Below are positions 1-7,872 of a DNA stretch of 64,000 bases, piece by piece. A program made the position numbers and the translations under genes. Within the stretch, counting starts at the first letter, position 1. Every line of letters starts with the position of its first letter. The DNA comes from Luteimicrobium sp049844995 (lineage in GTDB: Bacteria > Actinomycetota > Actinomycetes > Actinomycetales > Cellulomonadaceae), in the NCBI RefSeq assembly GCF_049844995.1, contig NZ_JBNCMC010000002.1, forward strand, positions 124,001-188,000. Reading direction: 5' to 3'. Below the pieces are notes generated by a model. It was not told where the DNA came from, made no database searches, and saw only the letters and a program-made list of their open reading frames with translations.

Positions 1-1344
1 GGGCTCGAGACCGAGTACGGCGTGACGTGCGCCGCCGAGGACGGGCGGGGGCTGTCCGCGGACGAGATCGCGCGCTACCTGTTCCGGAAGGTGGTGGCGT
101 GGGGGCGCTCGTCGAACGTGTTCCTCCGCAACGGCTCGCGGCTGTACCTCGACGTCGGCTCGCACCCGGAGTACGCGACCGCGGAGTGCGACGACGTGCG
201 CCAGCTCGTCGCCTACGACCGCGGCGGCGAGCGGATCCTCGAGGGGCTCGTCGCCGACGCGCAGCAGCGGCTCGAGCACGAGGGTCTGGCGGGCCGGATC
301 CACTTGTTCAAGAACAACACCGACTCCGCGGGCAACTCGTACGGCTGCCACGAGAACTACCTCGTGCGCCGACAGGGCGACTTCGCGCGCCTGTCCGACG
401 TCCTGGTGCCCTTCCTGATCACCCGGCAGATCCTCACGGGCGCGGGGAAGGTCCTCGCCACGCCCCGCGGCGCCACGTTCACGCTGTCGCAGCGGGCCGA
501 CCACATCTGGGAGGCCGTCTCGAGCGCGACCACCCGGTCCCGCCCGATCATCAACACGCGCGACGAGCCGCACGCCGACGCCGAGAGCTACCGCCGGCTG
601 CACGTGATCGTCGGCGACTCGTCGATGGCGGAGCCGACGACGGTCCTCAAGGTCGGCGCGACCGACCTCGTCCTGCGCCTCGTCGAGGCGGGCGTCCCGA
701 TGCGTGACCTGGGCCTCGAGAACCCCATCCGCGCGATCCGGGACATCTCCCACGACGTCACGGCCAAGGTCCCGGTCCAGCTCGCGAACGGCCGGACCAT
801 GACGGCGATCGACCTGCAGGGCGAGTACCTCGAGCGGGTCAAGGACCACGTCGAGGCGCACGTCGAGCCGACGCCCATGATCAAGCAGGTGCTCGACCTG
901 TGGGAGCGGGGCCTGCGCGCGCTGGAGTCGGGCGACCTGTCGCTCGTGGACCGGGAGCTCGACTGGGTGATCAAGCTCAAGCTCATCCAGCGGTACCAGG
1001 CCAAGCACGGGCTCGCGCTGACGGACCCGCGCATCGCGCGCCTCGACCTCGCGTACCACGACATCTCGCGGACCGAGGGCCTGTACAACCTCATGGCCCA
1101 GCGGGGCCTCGTCGAGCGGGTCGTCACGGACCTGGAGGTCTTCGAGTCGACCGCCGTCCCGCCGCAGACGACGCGCGCCAAGCTCCGCGGCGACTTCGTC
1201 CGCGCGGCGCAGGAGGCCCGGCGCGACTACACCGTCGACTGGGTGCACCTGAAGCTCAACGATCAGGCGCAGCGCACCGTGCTGTGCAAGGACCCCTTCC
1301 GCAACGTCGACGACCGGGTGGAGCGGCTGATCGAGTCGATGTAG
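1..1344 (+). CDS. pafA: Pup--protein ligase PafA, 5' end cut by window
   Basis: PafA attaches the small protein Pup through an isopeptide bond to lysines of target proteins, marking them for the mycobacterial-type proteasome. The reading frame is open from base 1 (GLETEYGVTC) and only about six N-terminal residues are missing, so the true start lies upstream. The conserved blocks RSSNVFLRNGSRLYLDVGSH, PEYATAECD and HENYLV are seen in order, matching the carboxylate-amine ligase (glutamine-synthetase-like) fold of PafA rather than the deamidase Dop. The 3' end reaches the usual C-terminus. No gene follows on the same strand for 600 bp. The presence of PafA supports an actinobacterial host. Confidence 0.95.
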   Translation, partial: GLETEYGVTCAAEDGRGLSADEIARYLFRKVVAWGRSSNVFLRNGSRLYLDVGSHPEYATAECDDVRQLVAYDRGGERILEGLVADAQQRLEHEGLAGRIHLFKNNTDSAGNSYGCHENYLVRRQGDFARLSDVLVPFLITRQILTGAGKVLATPRGATFTLSQRADHIWEAVSSATTRSRPIINTRDEPHADAESYRRLHVIVGDSSMAEPTTVLKVGATDLVLRLVEAGVPMRDLGLENPIRAIRDISHDVTAKVPVQLANGRTMTAIDLQGEYLERVKDHVEAHVEPTPMIKQVLDLWERGLRALESGDLSLVDRELDWVIKLKLIQRYQAKHGLALTDPRIARLDLAYHDISRTEGLYNLMAQRGLVERVVTDLEVFESTAVPPQTTRAKLRGDFVRAAQEARRDYTVDWVHLKLNDQAQRTVLCKDPFRNVDDRVERLIESM

Positions 1345-1380
1345 GTGCGCTCGTTGACGGTGCGTTCCTTCTGCTGGGTC

Positions 1381-1486
1381 GGGCGGGGCGGGGGTGTGGC
1401 GCGCGGTCTTCCATCCGCCTCGCTCGTTCCTCGCTCGGCTCCCGCCAGGCCCGTCCACGACCGCGCGCCACACCCCCGCCCCGCCC
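1381..1486. repeat. 28-bp perfect inverted repeat with 50-nt loop
   Basis: The left arm 1381-1408 (begins GGGCGGGGCGGGGGTGTGG) and the right arm 1459-1486 are exact reverse complements over 28 bp. They are separated by 50 nt that contain the internally repeated string CTCGCTCGTTCCTCGCTCGG. It lies 37 nt after the pafA stop, so it may end that transcript. Its length and odd loop also fit an interspersed repeat. Confidence 0.8.
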
Positions 1487-1557
1487 TCCGCGTCCGCCCC
1501 TCAGCTCGCTGAGTTCCCCCCCAGACCCGCGGGACCGGGTTCGGCGACGGTGCGTTG

Positions 1558-1597
1558 CGTTCGCCGACGGTGACGTTTCGTTCGCCGACGGTGACGT
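1558..1597. repeat. Two direct copies of a 19-bp repeat, period 21
   Basis: CGTTCGCCGACGGTGACGT occurs at 1558-1576 and again at 1579-1597. Degenerate relatives (GACGGTGCGTT) are at about 1354 and 1545. The function is unknown. Confidence 0.75.
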
Positions 1598-1743
1598 ATG
1601 GCGTGACCCGCCGAACTTGAGTGGGTGCGCAGGGAGCAGGAGCGCCGGTGCCCGTTCTCGGCGCGGACGCTCCGCTCGGCGCCGGAGTGGGTGCGGTGCG
1701 CACGACGACGGAGGGCGGTCCGGGCGGGTGAGGTTGCGGTCGA

Positions 1744-1844
1744 GCGGGTGGGGGCGGGCAGGCGGTGAAGGACGTCAAGGAGCCGGAAGGCCCCCAGGGG
1801 CCTGGAGGTGACGCAGTCCGAGCCGCCTGTCCGCACCCACCCGC
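1744..1844. repeat. 101-bp imperfect palindrome
   Basis: The outer arms 1744-1765 and 1823-1844 are complementary at 20 of 22 positions. The centre carries a second palindrome, AGGCCCCCAGGGGCCT, at 1788-1803. The whole could extrude as a cruciform or fold as a long RNA hairpin upstream of the lipoprotein gene. Confidence 0.6.
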
Positions 1845-1931
1845 GGCCCCGACCACGCGACGCCATACCGAACCACCGCCGAACGCGGCCCACCGTCGGT
1901 GCACGTTCAGGGGGTTCGTCGGTGGCCCCGC

Positions 1932-1937
1932 TACCCT
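1932..1937 (+). promoter_or_regulatory. -10 element of leaderless FKBP gene
   Basis: TACCCT lies 7 nt before the GTG start at 1945. No Shine-Dalgarno sequence is present, so the mRNA probably begins at the start codon. Confidence 0.6.
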
Positions 1938-1944
1938 GTGGCGC

Positions 1945-2976
1945 GTGATCCCCCCGACCTCGCTCCGCCTCGCCCTGCCCCGACGTCGGTCGTCTGCCGT
2001 CCGTCCGACCCGGCCGCTGCGGGTGGTCGCGGCGCTGGTCGTGGCGCTCGGCGTGGCCGGGACCGTGGCGGCGTGCGGCGAGGAGGACCCGCAGGACGAG
2101 CCGACCGTGACGGGCGCGACGCAGGCCGACGTGCAGGTCGTCGGGAACGCGTGGGCGCCGCCGTCGTTCGCGTACGACACCCCGCTCACGGTCACCGAGC
2201 CGCGGCTCGAGACTGTCTGGGAGGGCGTGGGGGCCAAGGTCGACGACGGCGACGTCGTCGTGCTGGACACGTACGCCGAGGACGGCCGGACCCGCAAGGT
2301 CGTCGCGAACACGTTCGGGGGCGAGCCGCGCGCGGTCCGGGTCGACGAGAAGACGCTCGGCACGGACCTCTACCGGATGGTCAAGGGCAGGACCGCCGGC
2401 AGCCGGGTGCTCGAGGTCGCCGACTCGAAGGGCGTGCCGCTCGTCACGACCGTCGACGTGCTGTCCGGCCGGGCGGTCGGGGAGCAGGTCGCGCAGGGCA
2501 AGGGCGAGCCGGTCGTGACCCGGGCCGCCGACGGCACGCCGAGCGTCAAGATCCCGAAGGGCGCCCAGGCGCCGAGCGAGCTGGCGGTCCTGCCGCTGAT
2601 CCGCGGCACGGGGCCGCAGCTCCAGGCCGGGCAGCTGGTGACCGTCCAGTACACGGGCGTCACGTGGTCCGACGGCAAGGTGTTCGACACCACGTGGGGC
2701 GGCAAGAAGCTCCCGCTGACGTTCCGGCTCGGCGTCGGCGACGTGATCGAGGGGTGGGACCAGGGGCTCCTTGAGCTGCCGGTCGGCTCGCAGGTCCTCC
2801 TCGTCGTCCCGCCGGACCTCGCCTACCAGGGGACGTCGTCGAAGCTCGCGGACCAGGCCCTCGTGTTCGTCGTCGATATCCTTGACGCGCACACGCCGGG
2901 CACAGGGCCGGAGGTCGGCACCAAGGCCAAGGCCGCCAAGGTGTCGCCGTCCGAGACCCCGACGTCCGGCTCGTGA
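1945..2976 (+). CDS. FKBP-type peptidyl-prolyl isomerase lipoprotein
   Basis: This is a predicted extracytoplasmic prolyl isomerase tethered by lipid. The GTG at 1945 was chosen because it follows a TACCCT -10 element by 7 nt and gives a proper lipoprotein signal: a basic N-terminus, a hydrophobic run and a lipobox ending in Ala-Ala-Cys at about residue 44. The C-terminal third (about residues 230-325) is a complete FKBP domain with VQYTGVTWSDGKVFDTTW, a LGVGDVIEGWDQGL core and a VPPDLAYQG motif. The middle of the protein (about 55-190) looks like a degenerate first FKBP-like unit. Its client is unknown; secreted protein folding is the natural role. A longer in-frame start exists at 1765 but would bury the signal peptide. 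Confidence 0.88.
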   Translation: MIPPTSLRLALPRRRSSAVRPTRPLRVVAALVVALGVAGTVAACGEEDPQDEPTVTGATQADVQVVGNAWAPPSFAYDTPLTVTEPRLETVWEGVGAKVDDGDVVVLDTYAEDGRTRKVVANTFGGEPRAVRVDEKTLGTDLYRMVKGRTAGSRVLEVADSKGVPLVTTVDVLSGRAVGEQVAQGKGEPVVTRAADGTPSVKIPKGAQAPSELAVLPLIRGTGPQLQAGQLVTVQYTGVTWSDGKVFDTTWGGKKLPLTFRLGVGDVIEGWDQGLLELPVGSQVLLVVPPDLAYQGTSSKLADQALVFVVDILDAHTPGTGPEVGTKAKAAKVSPSETPTSGS

Positions 2977-3049
2977 GTCGTCACCGCCCGATCGTCACCG
3001 CCTGACTGCTAGCGCCCGGCTCGCCCGGGACGACCTCGAAGGAGCCGCC

Positions 3050-3820
3050 GTGCCCGTCGCCGTCCGCGTGATCCCGTGCCTCGACGTCGACGCGGGGCGG
3101 GTGGTCAAGGGCGTGAACTTCGAGAACCTGCGCGACGCCGGCGACCCCGTCGAGCTGGCGGCGCGCTACGACGCCCAGGGCGCGGACGAGGTCACGTTCC
3201 TCGACGTGTCGGCGTCGTCGGGCGGCCGCGAGACGACGTACGACGTGGTCCGCCGGACCGCCGACCAGGTGTTCGTCCCGCTGACCGTCGGGGGCGGCGT
3301 CCGGACCGTCGACGACGTCGACACGCTGCTGCGCGCGGGCGCCGACAAGGTCGGCGTCAACACCGCCGCGATCGCGCGGCCGGAGCTGATCAGCGAGATC
3401 GCCGGACGGTTCGGGAACCAGGTGCTCGTCCTGTCCGTCGACGCGCGGCGGGTCCAGGGCGACGTGAGCACCCCGAGCGGGTTCGAGGTGACCACGCACG
3501 GCGGCCGCCGCGGGACGGGCCTCGACGCCGTCGCGTGGGCGGCGCGGGCCGCCGAGCTGGGGGCGGGCGAGGTGCTGCTCAACTCGATGGACGCGGACGG
3601 CACGTACGAGGGCTTCGACCTCGAGATGCTGCGCGCGGTCCGGGCGGCGGTCGGGGTGCCGCTGATCGCCAGCGGGGGAGCGTCGACGGCGCAGGACTTC
3701 GTCGCGGCTGCGCAGGCCGGCGCCGACGCCCTGCTCGCGGCCAGCGTCTTCCACTTCGGCAGGCTGACCGTCGCCGACGTGAAGGACGCGCTGCGCGGGG
3801 CCGGCGTCGAGGTCCGCTGA
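3050..3820 (+). CDS. hisF: Imidazole glycerol phosphate synthase cyclase subunit HisF
   Basis: HisF receives ammonia from the glutaminase HisH and converts PRFAR to imidazole glycerol phosphate and AICAR, in histidine synthesis. The 256-residue product has the usual family length and TIM-barrel layout: the first catalytic Asp lies in VIPCLDVDAGRVVKG, the second in LSVDARRV, and phosphate-binding glycines in GGGVRT and SGGAST. The GTG start at 3050 follows an AAGGAG ribosome binding site. The rest of the his pathway is not adjacent; hisI is 4 kb downstream. The gene ends tail-to-tail with the minus-strand gene at 3856. Confidence 0.97.
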   Translation: MPVAVRVIPCLDVDAGRVVKGVNFENLRDAGDPVELAARYDAQGADEVTFLDVSASSGGRETTYDVVRRTADQVFVPLTVGGGVRTVDDVDTLLRAGADKVGVNTAAIARPELISEIAGRFGNQVLVLSVDARRVQGDVSTPSGFEVTTHGGRRGTGLDAVAWAARAAELGAGEVLLNSMDADGTYEGFDLEMLRAVRAAVGVPLIASGGASTAQDFVAAAQAGADALLAASVFHFGRLTVADVKDALRGAGVEVR

Positions 3821-3855
3821 CCGCCGCGACCAGGGAGAGTGCGCGTTAGGCCCGC

Positions 3856-4506
3856 CTACCCGCGCGACCGCTCGGCGCGCGGGCCGGGCCGGACGGCGTC
3901 GAGCGCCGTGACGTCGCGGTCGTCGCCCACGACGGCGACGTGCGCGTGCCGCCCGCGACCGGACGCGTGGAGCACCAGCTCCCCGACGGCGCCGGTGAGG
4001 ACGACGGTGCCCGCGCCCCGCCGGGACCCCGAGACCCGGCGCCGGCCGAGCCCGGGCGCGACGAGCACCACGCCCGGCGCGGCGGGCCGGTAGGCGAGGC
4101 GCGCCGCGACGCCGAGCTGCCGCCACAGCGCCCGCTCGACGTCGTCGTCGAGCGGCCGGGACGGGACGTCGCCCGGCCCGCGGCGCACGTCCTCGGCGTG
4201 CACGAAGAACTCGGTGACGTTCATGAGGTCGCCGGCCCAGGCGTGCGGGGACAGGCGCGGGGGCGGCTCCGCGACGCGGACGACGAGCGACGCGTACACC
4301 TCGGGGTCGCGCGCACGCTCGGCGAGCGCCCGGAAGGCGGGGGAGTGGATCCGCGGGCTGCGTTGACGGGTGAGGACGTGCGCGGCCAGGTGACGGGCCT
4401 CCCACCCCTCGCAGAGCGTCGGGTCGGTGGGGGAGGCGGCGTCGAGCGCGGCCGCGAGGTCGGCGCGCAGGCGGGCGTGGCGCGCGGCGGGACCGGGAAC
4501 GGACAT
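3856..4506 (-). CDS. TIGR03085-type DinB/maleylpyruvate-isomerase-like protein
   Basis: The 216-residue protein resembles the actinobacterial TIGR03085 group of the DinB/mycothiol-dependent maleylpyruvate isomerase superfamily. It carries the N-terminal block CEGWEARHLAAHVLTR and a later NVTEFFVHAEDVRRG, whose histidines are placed like the metal ligands of that fold. The substrate is unknown; family members include thiol-transfer enzymes, but this one cannot be assigned. The ATG at 4506 was chosen over an in-frame ATG at 4515 because a CACGAT hexamer sits 7 nt before it on the minus strand, the leaderless arrangement seen throughout the window. It is divergent from the integrase-like gene. 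Confidence 0.8.
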   Translation of the reverse strand: MSVPGPAARHARLRADLAAALDAASPTDPTLCEGWEARHLAAHVLTRQRSPRIHSPAFRALAERARDPEVYASLVVRVAEPPPRLSPHAWAGDLMNVTEFFVHAEDVRRGPGDVPSRPLDDDVERALWRQLGVAARLAYRPAAPGVVLVAPGLGRRRVSGSRRGAGTVVLTGAVGELVLHASGRGRHAHVAVVGDDRDVTALDAVRPGPRAERSRG

Positions 4507-4513
4507 GCCGCCC

Positions 4514-4519
4514 ATCGTG
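4514..4519 (-). promoter_or_regulatory. -10 element, leaderless DinB-like gene
   Basis: On the minus strand CACGAT precedes the ATG at 4506 by 7 nt. No ribosome binding site is visible. Confidence 0.45.
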
Positions 4520-4575
4520 GCACGACACGCCGCCGCCCGGGCCACTCTGTCTGCAAAAAATAATGTGCCAAGCGA

Positions 4576-4581
4576 TACGCT
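4576..4581 (+). promoter_or_regulatory. -10 element, leaderless integrase-like gene
   Basis: TACGCT lies 6 nt before the ATG at 4588. It is preceded by CAAAAAATAATG (4554-4565), an AT-rich patch that stands out in this GC-rich sequence. Confidence 0.6.
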
Positions 4582-4587
4582 CGCCCC

Positions 4588-5253
4588 ATGACCGCCGACG
4601 ACGCCGACACACCTCCCACGCCCGCCCCGGAGGGAGGGGCCGCCGGGCGCTACCCGCGCCCGACGGTCGACCTCGACGAGGCCGAGTGGGTCTGGCGCGA
4701 CCTGGCCGCCCGGGCGACGCGCGTGCCGGTGCGCGACGAGGAGGTGCGTCTGGCGGTGATCGCGGGCCTGGCGCGCTGCACGGGCGCGCGGTACGGGGAC
4801 CTGCTCCGCGTGACGGTCGAGGACGTCGTCCTCGACCCGCCCGACGCCGGCACGGGCGCGGCGAGCGGCGGTCGCCCGGTCGGGGGCCGGGTGGGGGGCG
4901 GCGTCGTGCGCGTGCGGCACGGCAAGCACCGGACGGTGCGCGACCACCCGGTCGGCCGCGGCGCGGCCGTCGTCCTCGCGCGCTGGCTGGAGGTGCGCGA
5001 GGAGCTGTGCGCGGACCTCGAGGGCTCGGTGCCGCGGGCCCTGCTGCTGACGGTCCACCACACCCACGACAACGGGGTCACCGTGTCCAAGGGTCTGCCG
5101 ATCACCGCCCAGGGCCTCGTGCTGTCGTGGCGCCGCTACGTGCACCGGACGGCGGCCGAGCAGGGGGCCCGACGTCGCCCGCTGCCGACGCGGTTCGAGC
5201 AGGTCCGGCGGGCGTGGGTCGCGGCGCGCGCCGCGGCCGACGACGGCCGATAG
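4588..5253 (+). CDS. Tyrosine-recombinase-like protein, catalytic tyrosine not found
   Basis: The 221-residue product has the middle of a tyrosine-recombinase catalytic domain. TGARYGDLLRVTVEDV matches the helix with the first catalytic Arg, and VRHGKHRTVRDHPV matches the beta-hairpin that carries the catalytic Lys, followed by a LARWLEVREEL helix. The expected C-terminal HxLRH block and the Tyr nucleophile are not seen. The region after residue 160 is SWRRYVHRT and then a basic tail. There is no N-terminal arm-binding or SAM-like domain. It is therefore either a repurposed, probably inactive, recombinase fold or a remnant. No att sites or phage genes are nearby, and its base composition matches its neighbours. 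Confidence 0.55.
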   Translation: MTADDADTPPTPAPEGGAAGRYPRPTVDLDEAEWVWRDLAARATRVPVRDEEVRLAVIAGLARCTGARYGDLLRVTVEDVVLDPPDAGTGAASGGRPVGGRVGGGVVRVRHGKHRTVRDHPVGRGAAVVLARWLEVREELCADLEGSVPRALLLTVHHTHDNGVTVSKGLPITAQGLVLSWRRYVHRTAAEQGARRRPLPTRFEQVRRAWVAARAAADDGR

Positions 5254-5269
5254 CCTGGGAAGCCAGGCT
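5252..5269 (+). terminator. Small hairpin across stop codon
   Basis: AGCCTGG (5252-5258) pairs with CCAGGCT (5263-5269) around a GAAG loop and starts at the stop codon of the integrase-like gene. There is no U-tract, so terminator function is uncertain. Confidence 0.35.
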
Positions 5270-5334
5270 GCAGAAGCCAGGCCGCGGCGGGCGGAGCCGC
5301 CCGCGGCGGGAGGTACGACGCGGAGAGGTGGCGC

Positions 5335-6210
5335 ATGGCCGAGCAGGCGGGGGCGCGGCCCGTGGCGGAGCCCCGCGAGGCGATCGTGACGGACCCGCAG
5401 GGCGTCGCGGTCCACGTCTACGTGTGGGACCACGACGCCCCGAGGGCGGTCGTCCACGTGTCGCACGGCGTCGGCGAGCACGCCGGCCGTTACGCGCACG
5501 TGGCGCGGGCCCTGCACGACGCGGGCTACGCGGTCGTCGCGGACGACCACCGGGGCCACGGCGCCACGGGCGTCGGACACCTGGGGCTCGGCGTCCTCGG
5601 CAAGGGCGCACACCACGCGGTCTTCGACGCGGTCGAGGCGGTGGCGCGGCAGGCCCGGGCGTGGTTCGCGCCGGCGCCGTTCGTGATGCTCGGGCACTCG
5701 TGGGGATCGCTGGTCGCCCAGAAGCTCCTGGCGCGCGACCCGGGGCTGTTCGACGGGCTCGTGCTCTCCGGGACGTCGTACGCGCTGCCGGGTGTCATCA
5801 ACGGCGGCGACCTGGGCAAGCGGTTCCGCGGCGAGGACGGCACGGGCTTCGAGTGGCTCAGCCGCGACCCGGCGGTGGGCGCCGAGTTCGCGGCAGACCC
5901 GCTGACGTTCGACGTCAACGCGCGCAGCCCGTACACCTGGTGGCAGGCGCTGCAGCTGCTCGGCCGGCCGCCGCGGCACCTGGCGCGCGACGTCCCCGTC
6001 CTCATCCAGGGCGGCGCCGAGGACACGCTCGGCGGGACCCGCGGCATGACGATGCTGGCCGACGCCTACCGCCGCCGCAGCGGGCTGACGGACGTGTCGC
6101 TCATGATCTACCCCGGCGCCCGGCACGAGATCTACAACGAGACCAACAAGGACGAGGTCCTCGCGGACCTGGTCGCGTGGCTCGACGCGCGGTTCGGGCC
6201 CCGGCCGTGA
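5335..6210 (+). CDS. Alpha/beta hydrolase, monoacylglycerol-lipase type
   Basis: This is a 291-residue cytosolic serine hydrolase of the Hydrolase_4 (serine aminopeptidase S33/lysophospholipase) group. The nucleophile elbow GHSWGS has its Ser at about residue 122. A catalytic Asp is likely in QGGAEDTLGG and the His in YPGARHEIYNE near the C-terminus. HVSHGVGEHAGRY forms the oxyanion region typical of monoglyceride lipases. The ATG at 5335 follows a GAGAGGTGG ribosome binding site. The stop overlaps the GTG of the next esterase by four bases (GTGA), so the two hydrolases are translationally coupled. The substrate is probably a glycerolipid or other ester; this is not provable here. Confidence 0.85.
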   Translation: MAEQAGARPVAEPREAIVTDPQGVAVHVYVWDHDAPRAVVHVSHGVGEHAGRYAHVARALHDAGYAVVADDHRGHGATGVGHLGLGVLGKGAHHAVFDAVEAVARQARAWFAPAPFVMLGHSWGSLVAQKLLARDPGLFDGLVLSGTSYALPGVINGGDLGKRFRGEDGTGFEWLSRDPAVGAEFAADPLTFDVNARSPYTWWQALQLLGRPPRHLARDVPVLIQGGAEDTLGGTRGMTMLADAYRRRSGLTDVSLMIYPGARHEIYNETNKDEVLADLVAWLDARFGPRP

Positions 6211-7781
6211 CGTTCCGGGTCGCGACGGAGTCGGGCGTCGTGGTCGGGGAGACCGACGGCGGCGCGCGGGTCTGGCGCGGCCTGCCGTACGCCGAGCCGC
6301 CCGTGGGCGCCGCGCGCTGGCGGCGTCCGACGCCGGTCGAGCCCTGGGCCGGCGTGCGCGACGCCACCCGGTTCGGGGCCGTCTGCACCCAGCACCGGCT
6401 CCGCGCGGGGGGTGGCGTGCCGGCCACGTGGCCGCGCAGCGAGGACTGCCTGACGCTCAACGTGTGGGTGCCGCCGTCGGAGGCGGACGACCTGCGCCCG
6501 GTGCTCGTGTGGGTGCACGGGGGAGCGTTCGTCGCGGGCTCCGGGATGCTGCCGGACTTCAACGGGGCCCGGCTCGCGGTCGAGGGCGACGTCGTGGTCG
6601 TGACGCTCAACTACCGGCTCGGCACGCTGGGCTTCCTCGACCTGTCGTCGTTCGGCGCGGGCGACGAGCGCTTCGACGCCAACGTGGGCCTCTGGGACGT
6701 GATCGAGGCGCTGCGCTGGCTGCGGGAGAACGCGGCGTCGTTCGGCGGGGACCCGGGACGTGTGACGCTGGCCGGGGAGTCGGCCGGCGCCAGCGTGGTG
6801 ACGACGCTCGTCGCCGCGCCGGCCGCACGTGGGCTCTTCCACCGCGCGGTCGCCCTCAGCCCGGCGCCCGCGGCCGTCTACTCCGCGGACCGGATGGCGT
6901 CGTACGCGCAGCGGCTCCTGCGGATGGTCGGCGCGGGCCTGGACGACGCCGCGTCCTGGCGGCGCATCCCCGCCGAGGCCCTCGTCGACGCCGGGACGCG
7001 GCTCCTCGACGAGGTGGACGCGCGCTACACCGGAACCATCGCGTTCGCGCCGAGCGTCGACGGCGTGCTGCTGCCCGAGTCGCCGGTCGACGCCGCGCTG
7101 GGCGGCAGGACGGCGCCCGTCCCGCTGATCACCGGCACCATGCGGAACGAGGCGCTGCTGTTCCTGCGGGCGCGCCCCCACATCCTCCCGGTCGCCCCGC
7201 CCCGCGTGGACCGGGTGTTCGAGCTCCTCGCCGAGCAGCGCGCCGCCCGGGCGACGTCCGGGGGCGCGGGCCGAGCCGGTTCGGACGAGCGCTCCGACGA
7301 CGACGACGCCGCGCTCCAGGCGGACGTCCTCGCCGCCTACCCGGGCTACCCCGAGCGCGAGGCGGTCCTCGACTTCGCCGCCGACTCGACGTTCCGCATC
7401 CCGACGATCCGGTTCGCCGAGGGGCACGGCCAGGTCGCCCCGGTGTGGATGTACCGGTGCGACTTCGCCACGCCCGCCGAGCGGATGGCCCGCCTCGACG
7501 CGACCCACGGGACCGAGATCCCGCTCGTCTTCGACACGCTCGACGCGCCCGTGGGCCGCCTCACCATGCTGCTGGGCGGCCGGTCGGCGGCGCAGCGGCT
7601 CGGCGCGCGGATCCGGCGGCACCTGGTCGGGCTCGCCCGGGACGGCGCGCCGGGCTTCGGCTGGCCGCGCTACGCGGCGCCGGACCGGACGACGCTCGTG
7701 CTCGACCGCGACGTGCGGATCGCGCGCGACCCCGGCGCCCGGGCTCGCGAGGCGTGGGACGCCGTCGACTTCCTGCAGTGA
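6207..7781 (+). CDS. Type B carboxylesterase
   Basis: The 524-residue protein belongs to the carboxylesterase/para-nitrobenzyl esterase family. It shows the N-terminal WRGLPYAEPPVG block, the EDCLTLNVW motif, the oxyanion-hole HGGAF, and the nucleophile motif GESAGAS with Ser at about residue 191. The catalytic His is probably in ATHGTEIPLVF near the C-terminus. It has no signal peptide, so it acts in the cytosol. The GTG start overlaps the stop of the upstream lipase-like gene, which argues for a two-gene hydrolase operon. Residues about 345-370 are a low-complexity Ala/Gly/Asp insertion. The native substrate is unknown. Confidence 0.88.
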   Translation: MTFRVATESGVVVGETDGGARVWRGLPYAEPPVGAARWRRPTPVEPWAGVRDATRFGAVCTQHRLRAGGGVPATWPRSEDCLTLNVWVPPSEADDLRPVLVWVHGGAFVAGSGMLPDFNGARLAVEGDVVVVTLNYRLGTLGFLDLSSFGAGDERFDANVGLWDVIEALRWLRENAASFGGDPGRVTLAGESAGASVVTTLVAAPAARGLFHRAVALSPAPAAVYSADRMASYAQRLLRMVGAGLDDAASWRRIPAEALVDAGTRLLDEVDARYTGTIAFAPSVDGVLLPESPVDAALGGRTAPVPLITGTMRNEALLFLRARPHILPVAPPRVDRVFELLAEQRAARATSGGAGRAGSDERSDDDDAALQADVLAAYPGYPEREAVLDFAADSTFRIPTIRFAEGHGQVAPVWMYRCDFATPAERMARLDATHGTEIPLVFDTLDAPVGRLTMLLGGRSAAQRLGARIRRHLVGLARDGAPGFGWPRYAAPDRTTLVLDRDVRIARDPGARAREAWDAVDFLQ

Positions 7782-7860
7782 CTCCTGCGGTGACGCGCGG
7801 CGCCCGCGAGGGTGGGCCGCGTCACGGTGGGCGGGTTCGGGCCCGACCGGCCCGGCGTGG

Positions 7861-7866
7861 CAAGAT
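7861..7866 (+). promoter_or_regulatory. -10 element, leaderless hisI
   Basis: CAAGAT lies 6 nt before the GTG start of hisI, the same geometry as the other leaderless genes here. Confidence 0.5.
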
Positions 7867-7872
7867 CGCTCC

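Larger units (their letters stand above)
1345..1944. other. Gene-free 600-bp stretch with palindromes and short repeats
   Basis: No convincing gene is seen on either strand here; the open frames are high-GC shadows. The stretch holds a perfect 28-bp inverted repeat (1381-1408 and 1459-1486), two 19-bp copies of a short direct repeat (1558-1597) with degenerate relatives near 1351 and 1540, and a second, imperfect palindrome (1744-1765 with 1823-1844). The last bases contain the promoter of the FKBP lipoprotein gene. Confidence 0.7.

Noticed and set aside
1345..1944. CRISPR-like repeats
   Set aside because: Only two adjacent 19-bp copies with 2-bp spacing exist; there are no regular spacers and no cas genes.
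1263..2363. Minus-strand frame over the pafA end and the repeat region
   Set aside because: It runs through inverted repeats and into the lipoprotein gene antisense; no ribosome binding site or family motif.
3821..3855. Terminator between hisF and the DinB-like gene
   Set aside because: Only a 4-bp stem could be drawn; not enough to support a call.
4588..5253. Prophage or integrative element
   Set aside because: The integrase-like protein lacks a nucleophile, no att repeats flank it, the tRNA is 29 kb away, and no phage genes are present.
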